From Methylobacterium currus (lineage in GTDB: Bacteria; Pseudomonadota; Alphaproteobacteria; Rhizobiales; Beijerinckiaceae): a stretch of DNA of 64,000 nt. The notes beneath the pieces were generated by a model. The model had not been told where the DNA came from and did no database searches. It saw nothing but the letters and a program-made list of their open reading frames with translations. Of the stretch, positions 37,830 through 48,320 are shown one piece after another (position 1 is the first letter of the stretch; every line of letters begins with the position of its first letter). The DNA is taken from the NCBI RefSeq assembly GCF_003058325.1, contig NZ_CP028843.1:270501-334500 (forward strand), written 5' to 3'. The position numbers and the translations under genes are program-made.

Positions 37830-38795
37830 TTATCGAGGCCCGATCGCCCGCATCAGGCCCGGCAGCGCCCGGGCGAGCAGGCCCGCTCCGCGCAGGACCT
37901 CCCCGGCCTCAGGTACTGAGCGCCGCGCCAGCGCCTGGGCGAGGCGCAACGGCACCTGCGCCCCGAAGGCCGTCGCCATCAGGGCGAGCGCGGTCGCCCG
38001 GCCGTGATGCTTGGCGGCGTAGCGGATCTGACTCTCGAGGAAGCAGGCGAGCCGGTGGGCCTTGGCCGCCCGGGTGGTGCCCTGGCCCTCGTGCCGCACG
38101 GCGATGCCGGCGAGATGGCGCACGACGAAACCTGCGTCCCGGGCCCGAGCGCAGAGATCGACATCCTCGTAATAGACGAAGAAGCGCTCGTCGAAGCCGC
38201 CCAACGCCGTGAAGAGCGAGCGGCGGATCATCAGGAAGGCGCCCATCACCTGATCGACCGCCCGGTCCTCGGCGTGGTCCCACTCGGTCATGAAGTGGGA
38301 GGGCACCAGTCGCGCCCGGTCGAGGAGGAGCGCCTGGCCGATCAGCGCGCGCGCGGTCGGCCGCCGGGCGCAGGAGCGCTGCACCGTCCCGGCCTCGTCG
38401 CGGAGCTGCGCGCCGACGATTCCGGTGCCCGGATCCGCCATCAGGGCCGCGTAGGCGCCGGACAGGCTCTCGGCCGTGACCCGCGCATCGGGGTTGAGGA
38501 ACAGGATCGCGGGCGCCCGGCCCCGCGCCGCGCCCGCGTTGCAGGCCCGGCCGAAGCCCTGGTTGTCGGGATTCGCGATCACCTTCGGGCCATGGCGCAG
38601 CCGCGGCAGGTTCTCCAGCGAGCCGTCGCGCGAGGCGTTGTCGACCACCACGACCTGCAAGGACAGGGAGTCGCCGAGGGTACCCTCGGCCGCGGCCAGG
38701 CTGGCGAGGCAGGCCCGCAGCAAGGCGCCGCCGTTCCAGTTGACGATCACGACATCGAGGGCAGGGCTCGGACCGGCGGTCATATCGGCGATCAT
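37830..38795 (-). CDS. glycosyltransferase family 2
   Basis: A 321-residue GT2 enzyme that transfers a sugar from a nucleotide donor to a growing surface glycan. The GT-A fold starts with VVIVNWNGGALLRACLASL (14-32), VVVVDNASRDGS, then the donor-site LFLNPDARVT and the acceptor-side GGFDERFFVYYEDVDLCARARDAGF motif typical of rhamnosyltransferase-like GT2s. A C-terminal amphipathic stretch may contact the membrane. Its ATG overlaps the upstream glycosyltransferase stop by four bases (ATGA). Confidence 0.88.
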   Translation of the reverse strand: MIADMTAGPSPALDVVIVNWNGGALLRACLASLAAAEGTLGDSLSLQVVVVDNASRDGSLENLPRLRHGPKVIANPDNQGFGRACNAGAARGRAPAILFLNPDARVTAESLSGAYAALMADPGTGIVGAQLRDEAGTVQRSCARRPTARALIGQALLLDRARLVPSHFMTEWDHAEDRAVDQVMGAFLMIRRSLFTALGGFDERFFVYYEDVDLCARARDAGFVVRHLAGIAVRHEGQGTTRAAKAHRLACFLESQIRYAAKHHGRATALALMATAFGAQVPLRLAQALARRSVPEAGEVLRGAGLLARALPGLMRAIGPR

Positions 38796-39760
38796 GGCAG
38801 TCCTCGCGGCGGTCCGAGCCGGCCGCGCAGGCCGTCCAGCACCGCGCCGGCGAGCTGCGCGAGCACGCCCGGGCGGTAGCCGGCATCGGCCCAGAAGAGC
38901 AAGGCCTGGAGCGGCAGGTAGGCGGCCTGGCGGAGGCGCCAGCGCCGGGGCACGTGCGGCAGCCGCCAGGCATAGACGCTGTTGCGCAGGTAGGCCGCCA
39001 TCCGGAACAGCGGCTGGCGCGGCATCTCGATGCCGAGAAGGTTCGAGCGGATCACCCCGGCGCCGACCCGGTGGGGGAGGGCGGTCCCGGTCTCCATCCA
39101 GCAGCCATAGCCGTGGGCCCAGGCGCGGAAGCACCATTCGAGGTCGACGCCGTCGATGAAGAAGTCGCTGCGGAACGGGCCGATCCGCGCGTAAGCCGCG
39201 AGGTCGACGAGCGAGCCGGAGGTGGCCAGGAACTCCACCGGCACCAGCGAGCCGGCGGCCGGGATCTTCGGGCGGCGCGGATAGTCCGGTGCCTTGCGGC
39301 CGGGCGCCGCGTCCGGCCGCGGCCCGACGACGGCCGGCGGCGGGCTCGAACCCCGCAGCCGCGCCAGCGCCGCCTCCAGCGCAGAGACCTGATCGGGCGA
39401 GAACGCCGCATCCTGGTCGAGGAGCAGCACCTGCGCCGCGCCCGCGGCGATCGCCGCCTGCGCGATCGCGTCGAGGGCGCCGCCGATTCCGATGTTCCGG
39501 CCCGCCGACAGCACGAGGGCGCCGCGCGCGGTCAGATGGGCGGCTTCCTCCGCCGGCAGGCCGCCATTGTCGAACACGATGGTCCGGCGCGTCTCCGCGG
39601 CGACCCGGGCGCGCAGGGCGGCGACCTGCGCCGCATCCGGCCGGAAGACCGTGATGCCGATGGCGACGGGCCGGGAATCGGGAGTGGAAGAAGTCGGCAG
39701 GATCGTCTCGGCGGAAGGCTGGCGCACGCCCGCGTCCGGCGCGGCGTCGGTGTGGGTCAC
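38792..39760 (-). CDS. glycosyltransferase family 2, rhamnosyltransferase-like
   Basis: A 322-residue GT2 enzyme, first gene of the glycan cluster. After a 30-residue leader, GITVFRPDAAQVAALRARV begins the GT-A domain; AGRNIGIGGALDAIAQAA and LLLDQDAAFS (the DxD-type donor motif) follow, and DFFIDGVDLEWCFRAWAHGYGCWMETG is the family acceptor motif. A hydrophobic C-terminal segment suggests membrane association. The pair of transferases plus exporter is too small for a full O-antigen or capsule locus, so it may decorate a glycan made elsewhere. Confidence 0.85.
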   Translation of the reverse strand: MTHTDAAPDAGVRQPSAETILPTSSTPDSRPVAIGITVFRPDAAQVAALRARVAAETRRTIVFDNGGLPAEEAAHLTARGALVLSAGRNIGIGGALDAIAQAAIAAGAAQVLLLDQDAAFSPDQVSALEAALARLRGSSPPPAVVGPRPDAAPGRKAPDYPRRPKIPAAGSLVPVEFLATSGSLVDLAAYARIGPFRSDFFIDGVDLEWCFRAWAHGYGCWMETGTALPHRVGAGVIRSNLLGIEMPRQPLFRMAAYLRNSVYAWRLPHVPRRWRLRQAAYLPLQALLFWADAGYRPGVLAQLAGAVLDGLRGRLGPPRGLP

Positions 39761-39963
39761 GGATGGCCTCGTCGCCGTAGGGCCGTCGGGCGGGGCGGGT
39801 CAATACGCCGGCGCGGCAGCGAAATTGCGGCGATGCGGGGCGACCGAGCCTCTCCGGGCACGAGGGTCTGAAGCCGCGTTCCGGGCCAGCGCTCGCGCTT
39901 TCCCTGTGACCCAAGCGAAAAACCCCTTCCCTTGGGCGTGAGGTTCCCTATCGTGCCGCCGCA

Positions 39964-41037
39964 ATGGTTTACGATATCGATGCGGTCCGTCTTCCCCCCA
40001 CCTGGCGGGGCTTGGCCGGCCCCCTGGAGGCGGCGTCCGACGCGCTGGTGCGCGCCGATGAGCGCCTGGCCCGGACCGAGCCGGTGCTGGCCGACGGCGC
40101 CCGGGCGCGGGCGCACCTGTTCGATGCGCAGGCCGCCCTGCACCTCGACGGCGAACTCGTCGCCCTGGAAGACCTGGTGCTGCACGAGGCGGCGATGGAC
40201 GTGCGCCGCCCGACCCTGGCGCTGGGGCGCGCCGTCGCGGTGCTGGCCGACCGACGCCGGCTCGCCGCCGCAGCCCCGGGCTGGGCCTTCTCGGGTGCCG
40301 GCTGGGCGCTGCTGGCCGGGTCCGGGTCGGGCGCGGCGAAGGACGAGGATGCGGACGAGGAGCTGGACGCGTGCGAGCCGGAGGCGGCGGAGGAGCCGGC
40401 CTTCGCCGCCATCGACAGGCTGCTCGCCCGGACCCGCCGCACCCTCGCAGATTACGAGGCGGGCGCGCCGACCCCACGCCCGGCGATGGACGACCCGCTC
40501 GCGTCCTGGCGGCGGGTCCTCGACGAGACCCGCGACCTGCCGGCTGTGCTGGCGGCCGCCATCGCCCTCGATGCCTGGCTGGTGCTCGATCCGGCCCCGC
40601 GCCGGGGCCATCGCGGCCCGCTCGCCGCGGCCGCCCTGCTGCGGGCCCGGGGCAAGGCCGCCGCCCACCTGCCGGCCCTGGCGCTGGGTTTGCGCGATGC
40701 CCAAGCGCGCTGGTCGCGGGCTCAGCCGCCCGCCGACCGCCTGGCCGGCCTCCTCGGCGCGGTCGAGACCTCGGCCCGCCTCATGGGGCGCGATCTCGAC
40801 CGCCTGGCGCTCGCCCGCGAGGTGATGCTGCGCGCCTGCGCCGGGCGGCGCCGGACCTCGCGCCTGCCGCAGCTCGTCGACCTGTTCGTCGGCACTCCCC
40901 TCGTCACGGTGGCGAGCGCCGCCCGGGCCCTCGCGGTCAGCCCGCAGGCGGTGGAGGCGATGCTGCTGGAATTGGGGCCGGCCCGGCCGCGGGAATTGAC
41001 GGAGCGGCGGCGGTATCGGGCATGGGGGATCGTGTGA
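39964..41037 (+). CDS. DUF1612/helix-turn-helix protein (RHE_PE00001 family)
   Basis: A 357-residue protein of a family named from a Rhizobium etli plasmid gene. The N-terminal part (LVALEDLVLHEAAMDVRRPT, residues 75-95) and middle (VLAAAIALDAWLVLDP) fit DUF1612, and the C-terminus carries a helix-turn-helix (LVTVASAARALAVSPQAVEAMLLEL) ending in the family hallmark RRRYRAWGIV. Function unknown, possibly Fic-like in the N-terminal half. The family is common on alphaproteobacterial plasmids, which supports a plasmid or chromid origin of this window. Divergent from the glycan cluster. Confidence 0.8.
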   Translation: MVYDIDAVRLPPTWRGLAGPLEAASDALVRADERLARTEPVLADGARARAHLFDAQAALHLDGELVALEDLVLHEAAMDVRRPTLALGRAVAVLADRRRLAAAAPGWAFSGAGWALLAGSGSGAAKDEDADEELDACEPEAAEEPAFAAIDRLLARTRRTLADYEAGAPTPRPAMDDPLASWRRVLDETRDLPAVLAAAIALDAWLVLDPAPRRGHRGPLAAAALLRARGKAAAHLPALALGLRDAQARWSRAQPPADRLAGLLGAVETSARLMGRDLDRLALAREVMLRACAGRRRTSRLPQLVDLFVGTPLVTVASAARALAVSPQAVEAMLLELGPARPRELTERRRYRAWGIV

Positions 41038-41460
41038 CGGGCCCTTCACCCTGGATGGACGGCGTTGTGCCGGTCCTTCTCTTCCACCCGCAACCTCATT
41101 CTGAGGTGTCGATCGATTGAAGATCGACCGACCTTGAAGGAGGCTTCCAGGGATCGCGGAGACGTCTGGAGGCCTCCGAGGCCGCTACGCGGCGCCTGAG
41201 GACGACGTCGCAGATGGGAGAGGCGCGATAAACGATGTCGCTCTGCGAGAGCTCGGCTGAGTTGGTCGACCGGATTCCCGTTCTCCGTCGTCACTCCGGG
41301 GCCGCGCCGCGGAGCCCGGGATCCATCATCGCCGACGATGTCGGAACAGACGGACCGCGATCCGCTCCGTTCTCCTGCGTCAGCGGAGAGGGATCCCGGG
41401 TTCTCACCTTCCGGCGTGCCCCGGGATGACACGGGGGATGTCGAGACTGTCAAGAGAACA
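41038..41460. other. intergenic region of 423 bp with repeats
   Basis: No credible gene. The segment 41090-41215 (ACCTCATTCTGAGGTG-like start, then repeated GATCGA and GGCCTCCGAGGCC palindromes) and the GGATCCCGGG-type motifs near 41310 and 41392 look like extragenic repeats, similar in kind to those at 12945 and 63490. An ORF of 135 codons on the minus strand here is Ser/Arg-rich without start signals. Confidence 0.45.
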
Positions 41461-41685
41461 TCAGGCAGGCCCTCGGCGCGCCGCCGACCGCGGCATCGAC
41501 GCCAGGAACGAGTCGGTATCGAGATCTTCGAACCGGCCGCTGGCCTCGCCCTCGATCAGTGGGGTGCGCAACGTGTCGCGCGTCGCGCCCGGCTCGGCGA
41601 CCGAGGCGGGCCGGCCGCTCGCCGCCGGCCCGTCGATGGACGGCCCGAGATCATCGTCGAGCGGGATCGTCACGGTCCGGATCAT
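41461..41685 (-). CDS. ParD-like antitoxin, possibly degenerate and without toxin
   Basis: A 74-residue ORF whose start, IRTVTIPLDDDLG, then DGPAASGRPASVAE, follows the ribbon-helix-helix pattern of ParD antitoxins, and whose later part, LIEGEASGRFEDLDTDSFLASM, matches the ParD toxin-binding tail. It is roughly a dozen residues shorter in the middle than typical ParD, and several usual residues are changed (prolines in the second helix). No ParE toxin follows on the minus strand. A decaying orphan antitoxin is the best reading. Confidence 0.55.
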   Translation of the reverse strand: MIRTVTIPLDDDLGPSIDGPAASGRPASVAEPGATRDTLRTPLIEGEASGRFEDLDTDSFLASMPRSAARRGPA

Positions 41686-41825
41686 GGGCCACCTCCGCGC
41701 TCCGTCATACGCGACATCGATCCGTTCCCAGCACCGGCCCCCCTCCCGATTGCGCCCGCCCCCGCTTGCCCCGACAATGCGGCCCCCGCGCCCCCGCGGG
41801 CGAAGCTCCCGGGCCAGACCAAGGC

Positions 41826-42635
41826 ATGCGCGTCGTGATCGACCAGGTTTCCCAGCGCCAGCAGGACATTCTCGCTCTCGCCCGCCTGCACGGGCGGGTC
41901 AGCGTCGAGGAACTGGCGGCGCGGTTCGAGGTGACGCCGCAGACGATCCGCAAGGACCTGAACGAACTCTGCGACAGCCGGCTCCTGTCGCGCATCCACG
42001 GCGGCGCCGTGGTGGCCTCGGGCGTCGAGAACGTCTCGTACGAGGCGCGCCGCCTCGTCGCGCACGGCGAGAAGCGGGCGATCGGCGCCGCCGCGGCGCG
42101 GCTCATCCCCAACAGCGCCTCGCTGTTCATCAATATCGGCACCACCACCGAGGAGGTGGCCCGGGCGCTCGGCGACCACGAGGATCTCCTCGTGATCACC
42201 AACAACCTCAACGTGGCGACCCTGCTCTACCGCCACCCGAAGATGAGCCTGATCGTCGCCGGCGGGCCGGTGCGGCGGGCCGACGGAGCGGTGATCGGCT
42301 CGGCGGCGGTCGATTTCATCAACCAGTTCAAGGTCGATTACGCGGTGATCGGCGTCTCGGCGATCGACGAGGACGGCACGCTGCTCGATTTCGACTACCG
42401 CGAGGTGCGGGTCGCCCGCGCCATCATCGAGAATGCCCGCCGGGTCATCCTGGTCGCCGACAAGCTGAAGCTGGAGCGCTCGGCGCCGATCCGGGTCGGC
42501 CACCTGCGCGAGCTCGACTACTTCGTCACCGACGCGCTGCCCTCCGTTGCCCTGCGGGAAATGTGCGCCGCCCACCGCGTCGCCCTGGTCGAGGCCGGAC
42601 TCGAGGCGCAGGACACGCCCGACGCCGCGGAGTGA
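41826..42635 (+). CDS. glpR: DeoR family repressor of glycerol genes
   Basis: A 269-residue DeoR-type repressor. The N-terminal winged helix (SQRQQDILALARLHGRVSVEELAARFEVTPQTIRKDLNEL, residues 9-48) and RIHGGAVVA are followed by the sugar-phosphate-isomerase-like effector domain (LFINIGTTTEEVARAL; VIGVSAIDEDGTLLDFDYREV). Position directly upstream of glpD and the glycerol transporter indicates GlpR, with glycerol-3-phosphate as the probable inducer. The likely operator lies 5 bp past its stop. Confidence 0.88.
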   Translation: MRVVIDQVSQRQQDILALARLHGRVSVEELAARFEVTPQTIRKDLNELCDSRLLSRIHGGAVVASGVENVSYEARRLVAHGEKRAIGAAAARLIPNSASLFINIGTTTEEVARALGDHEDLLVITNNLNVATLLYRHPKMSLIVAGGPVRRADGAVIGSAAVDFINQFKVDYAVIGVSAIDEDGTLLDFDYREVRVARAIIENARRVILVADKLKLERSAPIRVGHLRELDYFVTDALPSVALREMCAAHRVALVEAGLEAQDTPDAAE

Positions 42636-42639
42636 CGCA

Positions 42640-42686
42640 AAACCGAAAGTCTTAGGCTTTCATTCGCACCCTTCCGCTTTCGGTTT
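42640..42686. promoter_or_regulatory. inverted repeat between glpR and glpD, candidate GlpR operator
   Basis: AAACCGAAAG (42640-42649) and CTTTCGGTTT (42677-42686) are perfect inverted copies separated by 27 bases, and GAAAG/CTTTC occurs once more between them. The TTTCG-type units in this position fit a DeoR/GlpR site controlling glpD and the transporter genes. The glpD start is 41 bp further on. Confidence 0.65.
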
Positions 42687-42727
42687 CGCTTGCGTCCGCC
42701 CCGGCACGCGTCTAGATTCGCGCCAGG

Positions 42728-44317
42728 ATGCAAACGAAAGAGCCGAACGGCTCCGACAGGGAGGTGGCCTTGGCCCCCAGGCGTCAGCAGCCCGGCGACG
42801 AGCGCGGGGTGTTCGACCTCGCGGTGATCGGCGGCGGCATCAATGGCTGCGGCATCGCCCGCGACGCGGTGGGCCGCGGCGCCTCGGTGGTGCTGTTCGA
42901 GCAGAACGACCTGGCCAGCGGCACGTCCTCGACCTCGACCAAGCTGATCCACGGCGGCTTGCGCTACCTCGAACACTACGAGTTCCGCCTGGTGCGCGAG
43001 GCCCTGATGGAGCGCGAGGTCCTGTGGGGCATGGCGCCCCACATCGTCTGGCCGCTGCGCTTCGTGCTGCCGCATCATGCGGGCCTGCGGCCCGGCTGGC
43101 TCCTGCGCCTCGGCCTCCTGCTCTACGACAACCTCGGCGGCCGCAAGCGCCTGCCCGGCACCCGCACCCTCGACCTCACCCGCGATCCCGCCGGCGAGCC
43201 GCTGAAGCCCGGCTTTCGCCGCGCTTTCGAATATTCGGATTGCTGGGTGGAGGATTCGCGCCTCGTGGTGCTGAATGCCCGCGACGCCGCCGAGCGCGGC
43301 GCGGTGATCCGCCCGCGCACCCGGGTCGTCACCGCGACCCGCAGCGAGGGCCTGTGGGAGGTCACCGTCGAGGACCGCCAGACCGGCGCCCGCGACACCG
43401 TGCGGGCCCGCACCCTCGTCAACGCCGCCGGGCCCTGGGTCGCCAACGTGCTCACCGGCGTGGCGCGGGCGAACTCGACCGAGGGCGTGCGTCTGGTCCA
43501 GGGCAGCCACATCGTGGTGCGGCGCCTCTTCAAGCACGACCGCGCCTACATCTTCCAAAATGCCGACCAGCGCATCATCTTCGCGATTCCTTACGAGCGC
43601 GACTTCACGCTGATCGGCACCACCGACCGCGACTACAAGGGCGACCCCGCCGACGTGAAGGCGAGCGAGGAGGAGATCGCCTATCTCTGCGCTGCCGCCA
43701 GCGAGTATTTCCGCGATCCCGTCACCCGCGACGAGGTGGTGTGGACCTATTCGGGCGTGCGCCCGCTCTACGACGACGGCGCGTCGAAGGCCCAGGAAGC
43801 CACCCGCGACTACGTGCTGACCCTCGACGCGCCGGAGGGACAGCCGGCGATGCTCTCGGTCTTCGGCGGCAAGATCACCACCTATCGGCGCCTCGCCGAA
43901 GCGGCGCTCGACCGCCTGAAGGACCATCTGCCGGCCGCCCGAAAGAGCGCCTGGACCGCGGGCGCCGTCCTGCCGGGCGGCAACTTCCCGAAGGAGAGCT
44001 ACGACGACGTCGTGGCGGGCCTCGCGCGCCAGCATCCGGGGGTGCCGGAGGCGCTGGTCGCCCGGCTGGTGCGGGCCTACGGCACCGAGGCGCGGGAGAT
44101 CCTGAGCGGCGCCCGCGGACTCGCCGATCTCGGCCGCCTCTTCGGCGCCGACCTCACCGAGCGCGAGGTGCGCCACCTGATGCGCCGCGAATGGGCGTCG
44201 ACCGCCGACGACGTGCTCTGGCGCCGCTCGAAACTCGGCCTTAGGGTCGCGCCGGCCGAGGCCGCCGCCCTCGACGACTTCATGCGCCGCGCCGCCGCCG
44301 CCCCCAACGCGGCCTGA
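42728..44317 (+). CDS. glpD: aerobic glycerol-3-phosphate dehydrogenase
   Basis: A 529-residue FAD enzyme at the inner membrane that oxidises glycerol-3-phosphate to dihydroxyacetone phosphate and passes electrons to quinone. The FAD motif GGGINGCGIARDA is at 35-47; SGTSSTSTKLIHGGLRYLEHYEFRLVREAL, RVVNAAGPWV-like and the C-terminal FGGKITTYRRLAEAAL segments are typical of GlpD. First structural gene after glpR; the transporter follows 22 bp downstream, so one transcript is likely. Confidence 0.93.
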   Translation: MQTKEPNGSDREVALAPRRQQPGDERGVFDLAVIGGGINGCGIARDAVGRGASVVLFEQNDLASGTSSTSTKLIHGGLRYLEHYEFRLVREALMEREVLWGMAPHIVWPLRFVLPHHAGLRPGWLLRLGLLLYDNLGGRKRLPGTRTLDLTRDPAGEPLKPGFRRAFEYSDCWVEDSRLVVLNARDAAERGAVIRPRTRVVTATRSEGLWEVTVEDRQTGARDTVRARTLVNAAGPWVANVLTGVARANSTEGVRLVQGSHIVVRRLFKHDRAYIFQNADQRIIFAIPYERDFTLIGTTDRDYKGDPADVKASEEEIAYLCAAASEYFRDPVTRDEVVWTYSGVRPLYDDGASKAQEATRDYVLTLDAPEGQPAMLSVFGGKITTYRRLAEAALDRLKDHLPAARKSAWTAGAVLPGGNFPKESYDDVVAGLARQHPGVPEALVARLVRAYGTEAREILSGARGLADLGRLFGADLTEREVRHLMRREWASTADDVLWRRSKLGLRVAPAEAAALDDFMRRAAAAPNAA

Positions 44318-44339
44318 CAAGAAGAGACGGGAGGGCGCC

Positions 44340-45425
44340 ATGACCCTGATCCTGGAGACCATCACCAAGCGGGTCGGCCCGGAGACGCATATCCGCGACG
44401 TCAGCCTGGCGCTGCCCAAGGGCTCGCTCAACGTGCTGCTCGGCCAGACCCTGGCCGGCAAGACGACGCTGATGCGCCTGATGGCCGGGCTGGAGGCGCC
44501 GAGCGAGGGGCGGATCATCGCCGACGGGAAGGACGTGACCGGGCTGCCGGTGCAACGCCGCAACGTCGCGATGGTCTACCAGCAATTCATCAACTACCCC
44601 TCGCTCTCGGTCTACGAGAACATCGCCTCGCCGATGCGGGTGGCCGGTGTGGCGAAGAGCGAGATCGAGGCGCGGGTGCGCGAGGCGGCAGGCCTCCTCC
44701 GGTTGGAGCCCTACCTCAAGCGCAAGCCCCTCGAACTCTCCGGCGGCCAGCAGCAGCGCACCGCCATCGCCCGGGCCCTGTGCAAGCGCGCCGACCTGGT
44801 GCTGATGGACGAGCCGCTGGCGAATCTCGACTACAAGCTGCGCGAGGAACTGCGCGAGGAGCTGCCGCGCATCTTCGCGGCGACCGGTGCGATCTTCGTC
44901 TACGCCACGACCGAGCCGGCGGAGGCGCTGATGCTCGGCGGGCGCACCGCCACCCTGCACCAGGGCCGCGTCACCCAGGTCGGCCCGACGCCGGACGTCT
45001 ACCGCCGGCCCGACGACCTGATCACCGCGAAGGTCTTCTCCGACCCGCCGCTCAACACCTTGAGCGTGGTGAAGGCCGGCGGCCGGGTCACCCTGCCGAC
45101 CGGTGGCCAGGTCCGGGCGACCGGCACGCTGGCGACCCTCCCGGACGGCGCCTACACGATCGGGTTTCGCGCCCATCACCTCGCCCTCGATCCCCTGCCG
45201 GGCGAGGCGATCGCCCTGCCCGCCACCGTCTCGGTCGCCGAGATCACCGGCTCGGAGAGCTTCGTGCATATCGACGCCGGCGAGAGCCGCCTGATCGCGC
45301 TGGTGACGGGCGTGCGCCGGCTCGAGCCCGGCACCGCCGTCACCGCTTATCTCGACCCCCGCCACGCCCTGGTATTCGACGAAGGGGGCCGTACCGCCGC
45401 CCTCGACCTGCCGACGGCGGCCTGA
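44340..45425 (+). CDS. glpS: glycerol ABC transporter ATPase GlpS
   Basis: A 361-residue ATPase of the glpSTPQUV glycerol importer known from Rhizobium leguminosarum. Walker A is the unusual GQTLAGKT (35-42), the signature is LSGGQQQR (133-140) and Walker B is [12 protein letters not shown] (153-164). The C-terminal 120 residues form an OB-type regulatory domain as in sugar importers. The usual switch histidine position reads YATTEPAEA, so this subunit may be weak in hydrolysis. Confidence 0.88.
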   Translation: MTLILETITKRVGPETHIRDVSLALPKGSLNVLLGQTLAGKTTLMRLMAGLEAPSEGRIIADGKDVTGLPVQRRNVAMVYQQFINYPSLSVYENIASPMRVAGVAKSEIEARVREAAGLLRLEPYLKRKPLELSGGQQQRTAIARALCKRADLVLMDEPLANLDYKLREELREELPRIFAATGAIFVYATTEPAEALMLGGRTATLHQGRVTQVGPTPDVYRRPDDLITAKVFSDPPLNTLSVVKAGGRVTLPTGGQVRATGTLATLPDGAYTIGFRAHHLALDPLPGEAIALPATVSVAEITGSESFVHIDAGESRLIALVTGVRRLEPGTAVTAYLDPRHALVFDEGGRTAALDLPTAA

Positions 45426-45441
45426 ACAGGAGAGGGGATCC

Positions 45442-46532
<1,091 letters not shown>

Positions 46533-46536
<4 letters not shown>

Positions 46537-47507
46537 CCAAGACCGTCAACCAGAAGGCCTGGCTCCTCGTCCTGCCGGTCTTCGCCGTCGTCGCCTTCTC
46601 GGCGGTGCTGCCGCTGATGACGGTGGTGAACTACTCGGTCCAGGATACGTTCGGGAACAACCAGTTCTTCTGGAACGGCCTCGGCTGGTTCCAGGAGCTG
46701 CTCGACCCGTCGAGCCAGTTCGGCGAGCGCTTCTTCGATTCGCTGTGGCGCAACCTGCTCTTTTCCGCGATCATCCTGGCGATCGAGGTGCCGCTCGGCA
46801 TCGCGGTGGCGCTCTCGATGCCGCGGGAGGGCCGCGGGGTCGCCTTCTGCCTCGTGCTGATGGCCCTGCCGCTCCTCATCCCGTGGAACGTCGTCGGCAC
46901 GATCTGGCAGGTCTTCGCCCGCACCGATATCGGTCTCCTCGGCTCGCTCCTCAATCGCATCGGCATCGACTACAATTACGCCGGCAGCGCGCTCGCCGCC
47001 TGGGTCACCATCGTGACCATGGACGTCTGGCACTGGACGAGCCTCGTCGCGCTCCTGTGCTATGCCGGCCTGAAGTCGATCCCGGACGCCTATTACCAGG
47101 CCGCCCGCATCGACGGGGCGAGCCAGTGGGCGATCTTCCGTACCATCCAGCTGCCGAAGATGCGCCGGGTGCTGCTGATCGCCGTGCTGCTGCGGTTCAT
47201 GGATTCGTTCATGATCTATACCGAGCCCTTCGTGCTCACCGGCGGCGGGCCCGGCAACGCCACGACCTTCCTGTCGATCGACCTCGTCAAGCTGGCGCTC
47301 GGCCAGTTCGACCTCGGCCGGGCGGCGGCGATGTCGCTGGTCTACAACCTGATCATCCTGAGCGTGTGCTGGGTGTTCTACACCGTGATGACCAACGTGG
47401 ACGCCGGCAACCGCACGGTGCTGACCGAGAGCGACCCGGCCGACGCCAGCGCCTCCGGCAGCCTGCCCCCCGCCACCACCATCCCGCTCGACCGGAGGGC
47501 CGCCTGA
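46533..47507 (+). CDS. glpP: glycerol ABC transporter permease GlpP
   Basis: A 324-residue permease with about six membrane helices. The first helix starts at residue 10 (WLLVLPVFAVVAFSAVLPLMTV), and the EAA loop is seen around DAYYQAARIDGASQWAIFRTIQLPKMRRVLL. The C-terminal 30 residues are cytoplasmic. It overlaps the ends of glpT (ATGA) and glpQ (TGATG), so the operon is tightly coupled. Confidence 0.88.
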
Positions 47508-48304
47508 TGCGCCCGCGCCACGTCGTGATGACGCTCTACCTCTTGTTCCTGATGGTGCCGATCTACTGGCTCGTCAACATGAGCCTGAAGACCAATCAGG
47601 AAATCAACACCAGCATGACGCTCTGGCCGCATGCCATCACGTTCGACAACTACATCCGGATCTTCACCGATCCGAGCTGGTACGGCGGCTACCTGAACTC
47701 GCTGTCCTACGTGGCGATCAACACGGTCCTGTCGATCGGCTTGGCGCTTCCGGCGGCCTACGCCTTCTCGCGCTACAGCTTCATCGGCGACAAGCACCTG
47801 TTCTTCTGGCTCCTGTCGAACCGGATGGCGCCGCCGGCGGTGTTCGCGCTGCCCTTCTTCAACCTGTACTCGGCGGTCGGCCTGTTCGACACGCCCTGGG
47901 CCGTGGCGCTCGCCCACTGCCTGTTCAACGTGCCGCTGGCGGTGTGGATTCTCGAAGGCTTCATGTCCGGCGTGCCGCGGGAGATCGACGAGACCGCGGC
48001 GATCGACGGCTACTCGTTCCCGCGCTTCTTCGTGAAGATCTTCATGCCGCTGATCGCGTCGGGCATCGGCGTCGCCGCCTTCTTCTGCTTCATGTTCTCG
48101 TGGGTGGAACTGCTGCTGGCCCGCACGCTCACCTCGGTCGACGCCAAGCCGATCGCCGCCACCATGACCCGCACGGTCTCGGCCGCCGGCATGGATTGGG
48201 GCCTGCTCGCGGCGGCGGGCGTGCTCACCATCGTGCCGGGCGCCCTCGTGATCTGGTTCGTGCGCAACTACATCGCCAAGGGCTTCGCCCTCGGCCGGGT
48301 GTGA
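47507..48304 (+). CDS. glpQ: glycerol ABC transporter permease GlpQ
   Basis: A 265-residue second permease with six predicted helices; the EAA loop is SGVPREIDETAAIDGYSFPRFFVKIFMPL (about 157-185). Its ATG shares one base with the glpP stop. Together with GlpP it forms the membrane channel for glycerol. Confidence 0.88.
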   Translation: MRPRHVVMTLYLLFLMVPIYWLVNMSLKTNQEINTSMTLWPHAITFDNYIRIFTDPSWYGGYLNSLSYVAINTVLSIGLALPAAYAFSRYSFIGDKHLFFWLLSNRMAPPAVFALPFFNLYSAVGLFDTPWAVALAHCLFNVPLAVWILEGFMSGVPREIDETAAIDGYSFPRFFVKIFMPLIASGIGVAAFFCFMFSWVELLLARTLTSVDAKPIAATMTRTVSAAGMDWGLLAAAGVLTIVPGALVIWFVRNYIAKGFALGRV

Positions 48305-48320
48305 TCGGGGAGTTCTCGCG

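Noticed and set aside
41046..41453. A 135-codon minus-strand ORF downstream of the ParD-like gene, considered as a ParE toxin
   Set aside because: No ParE/RelE motif, Ser/Arg-rich composition and repeat-derived DNA.
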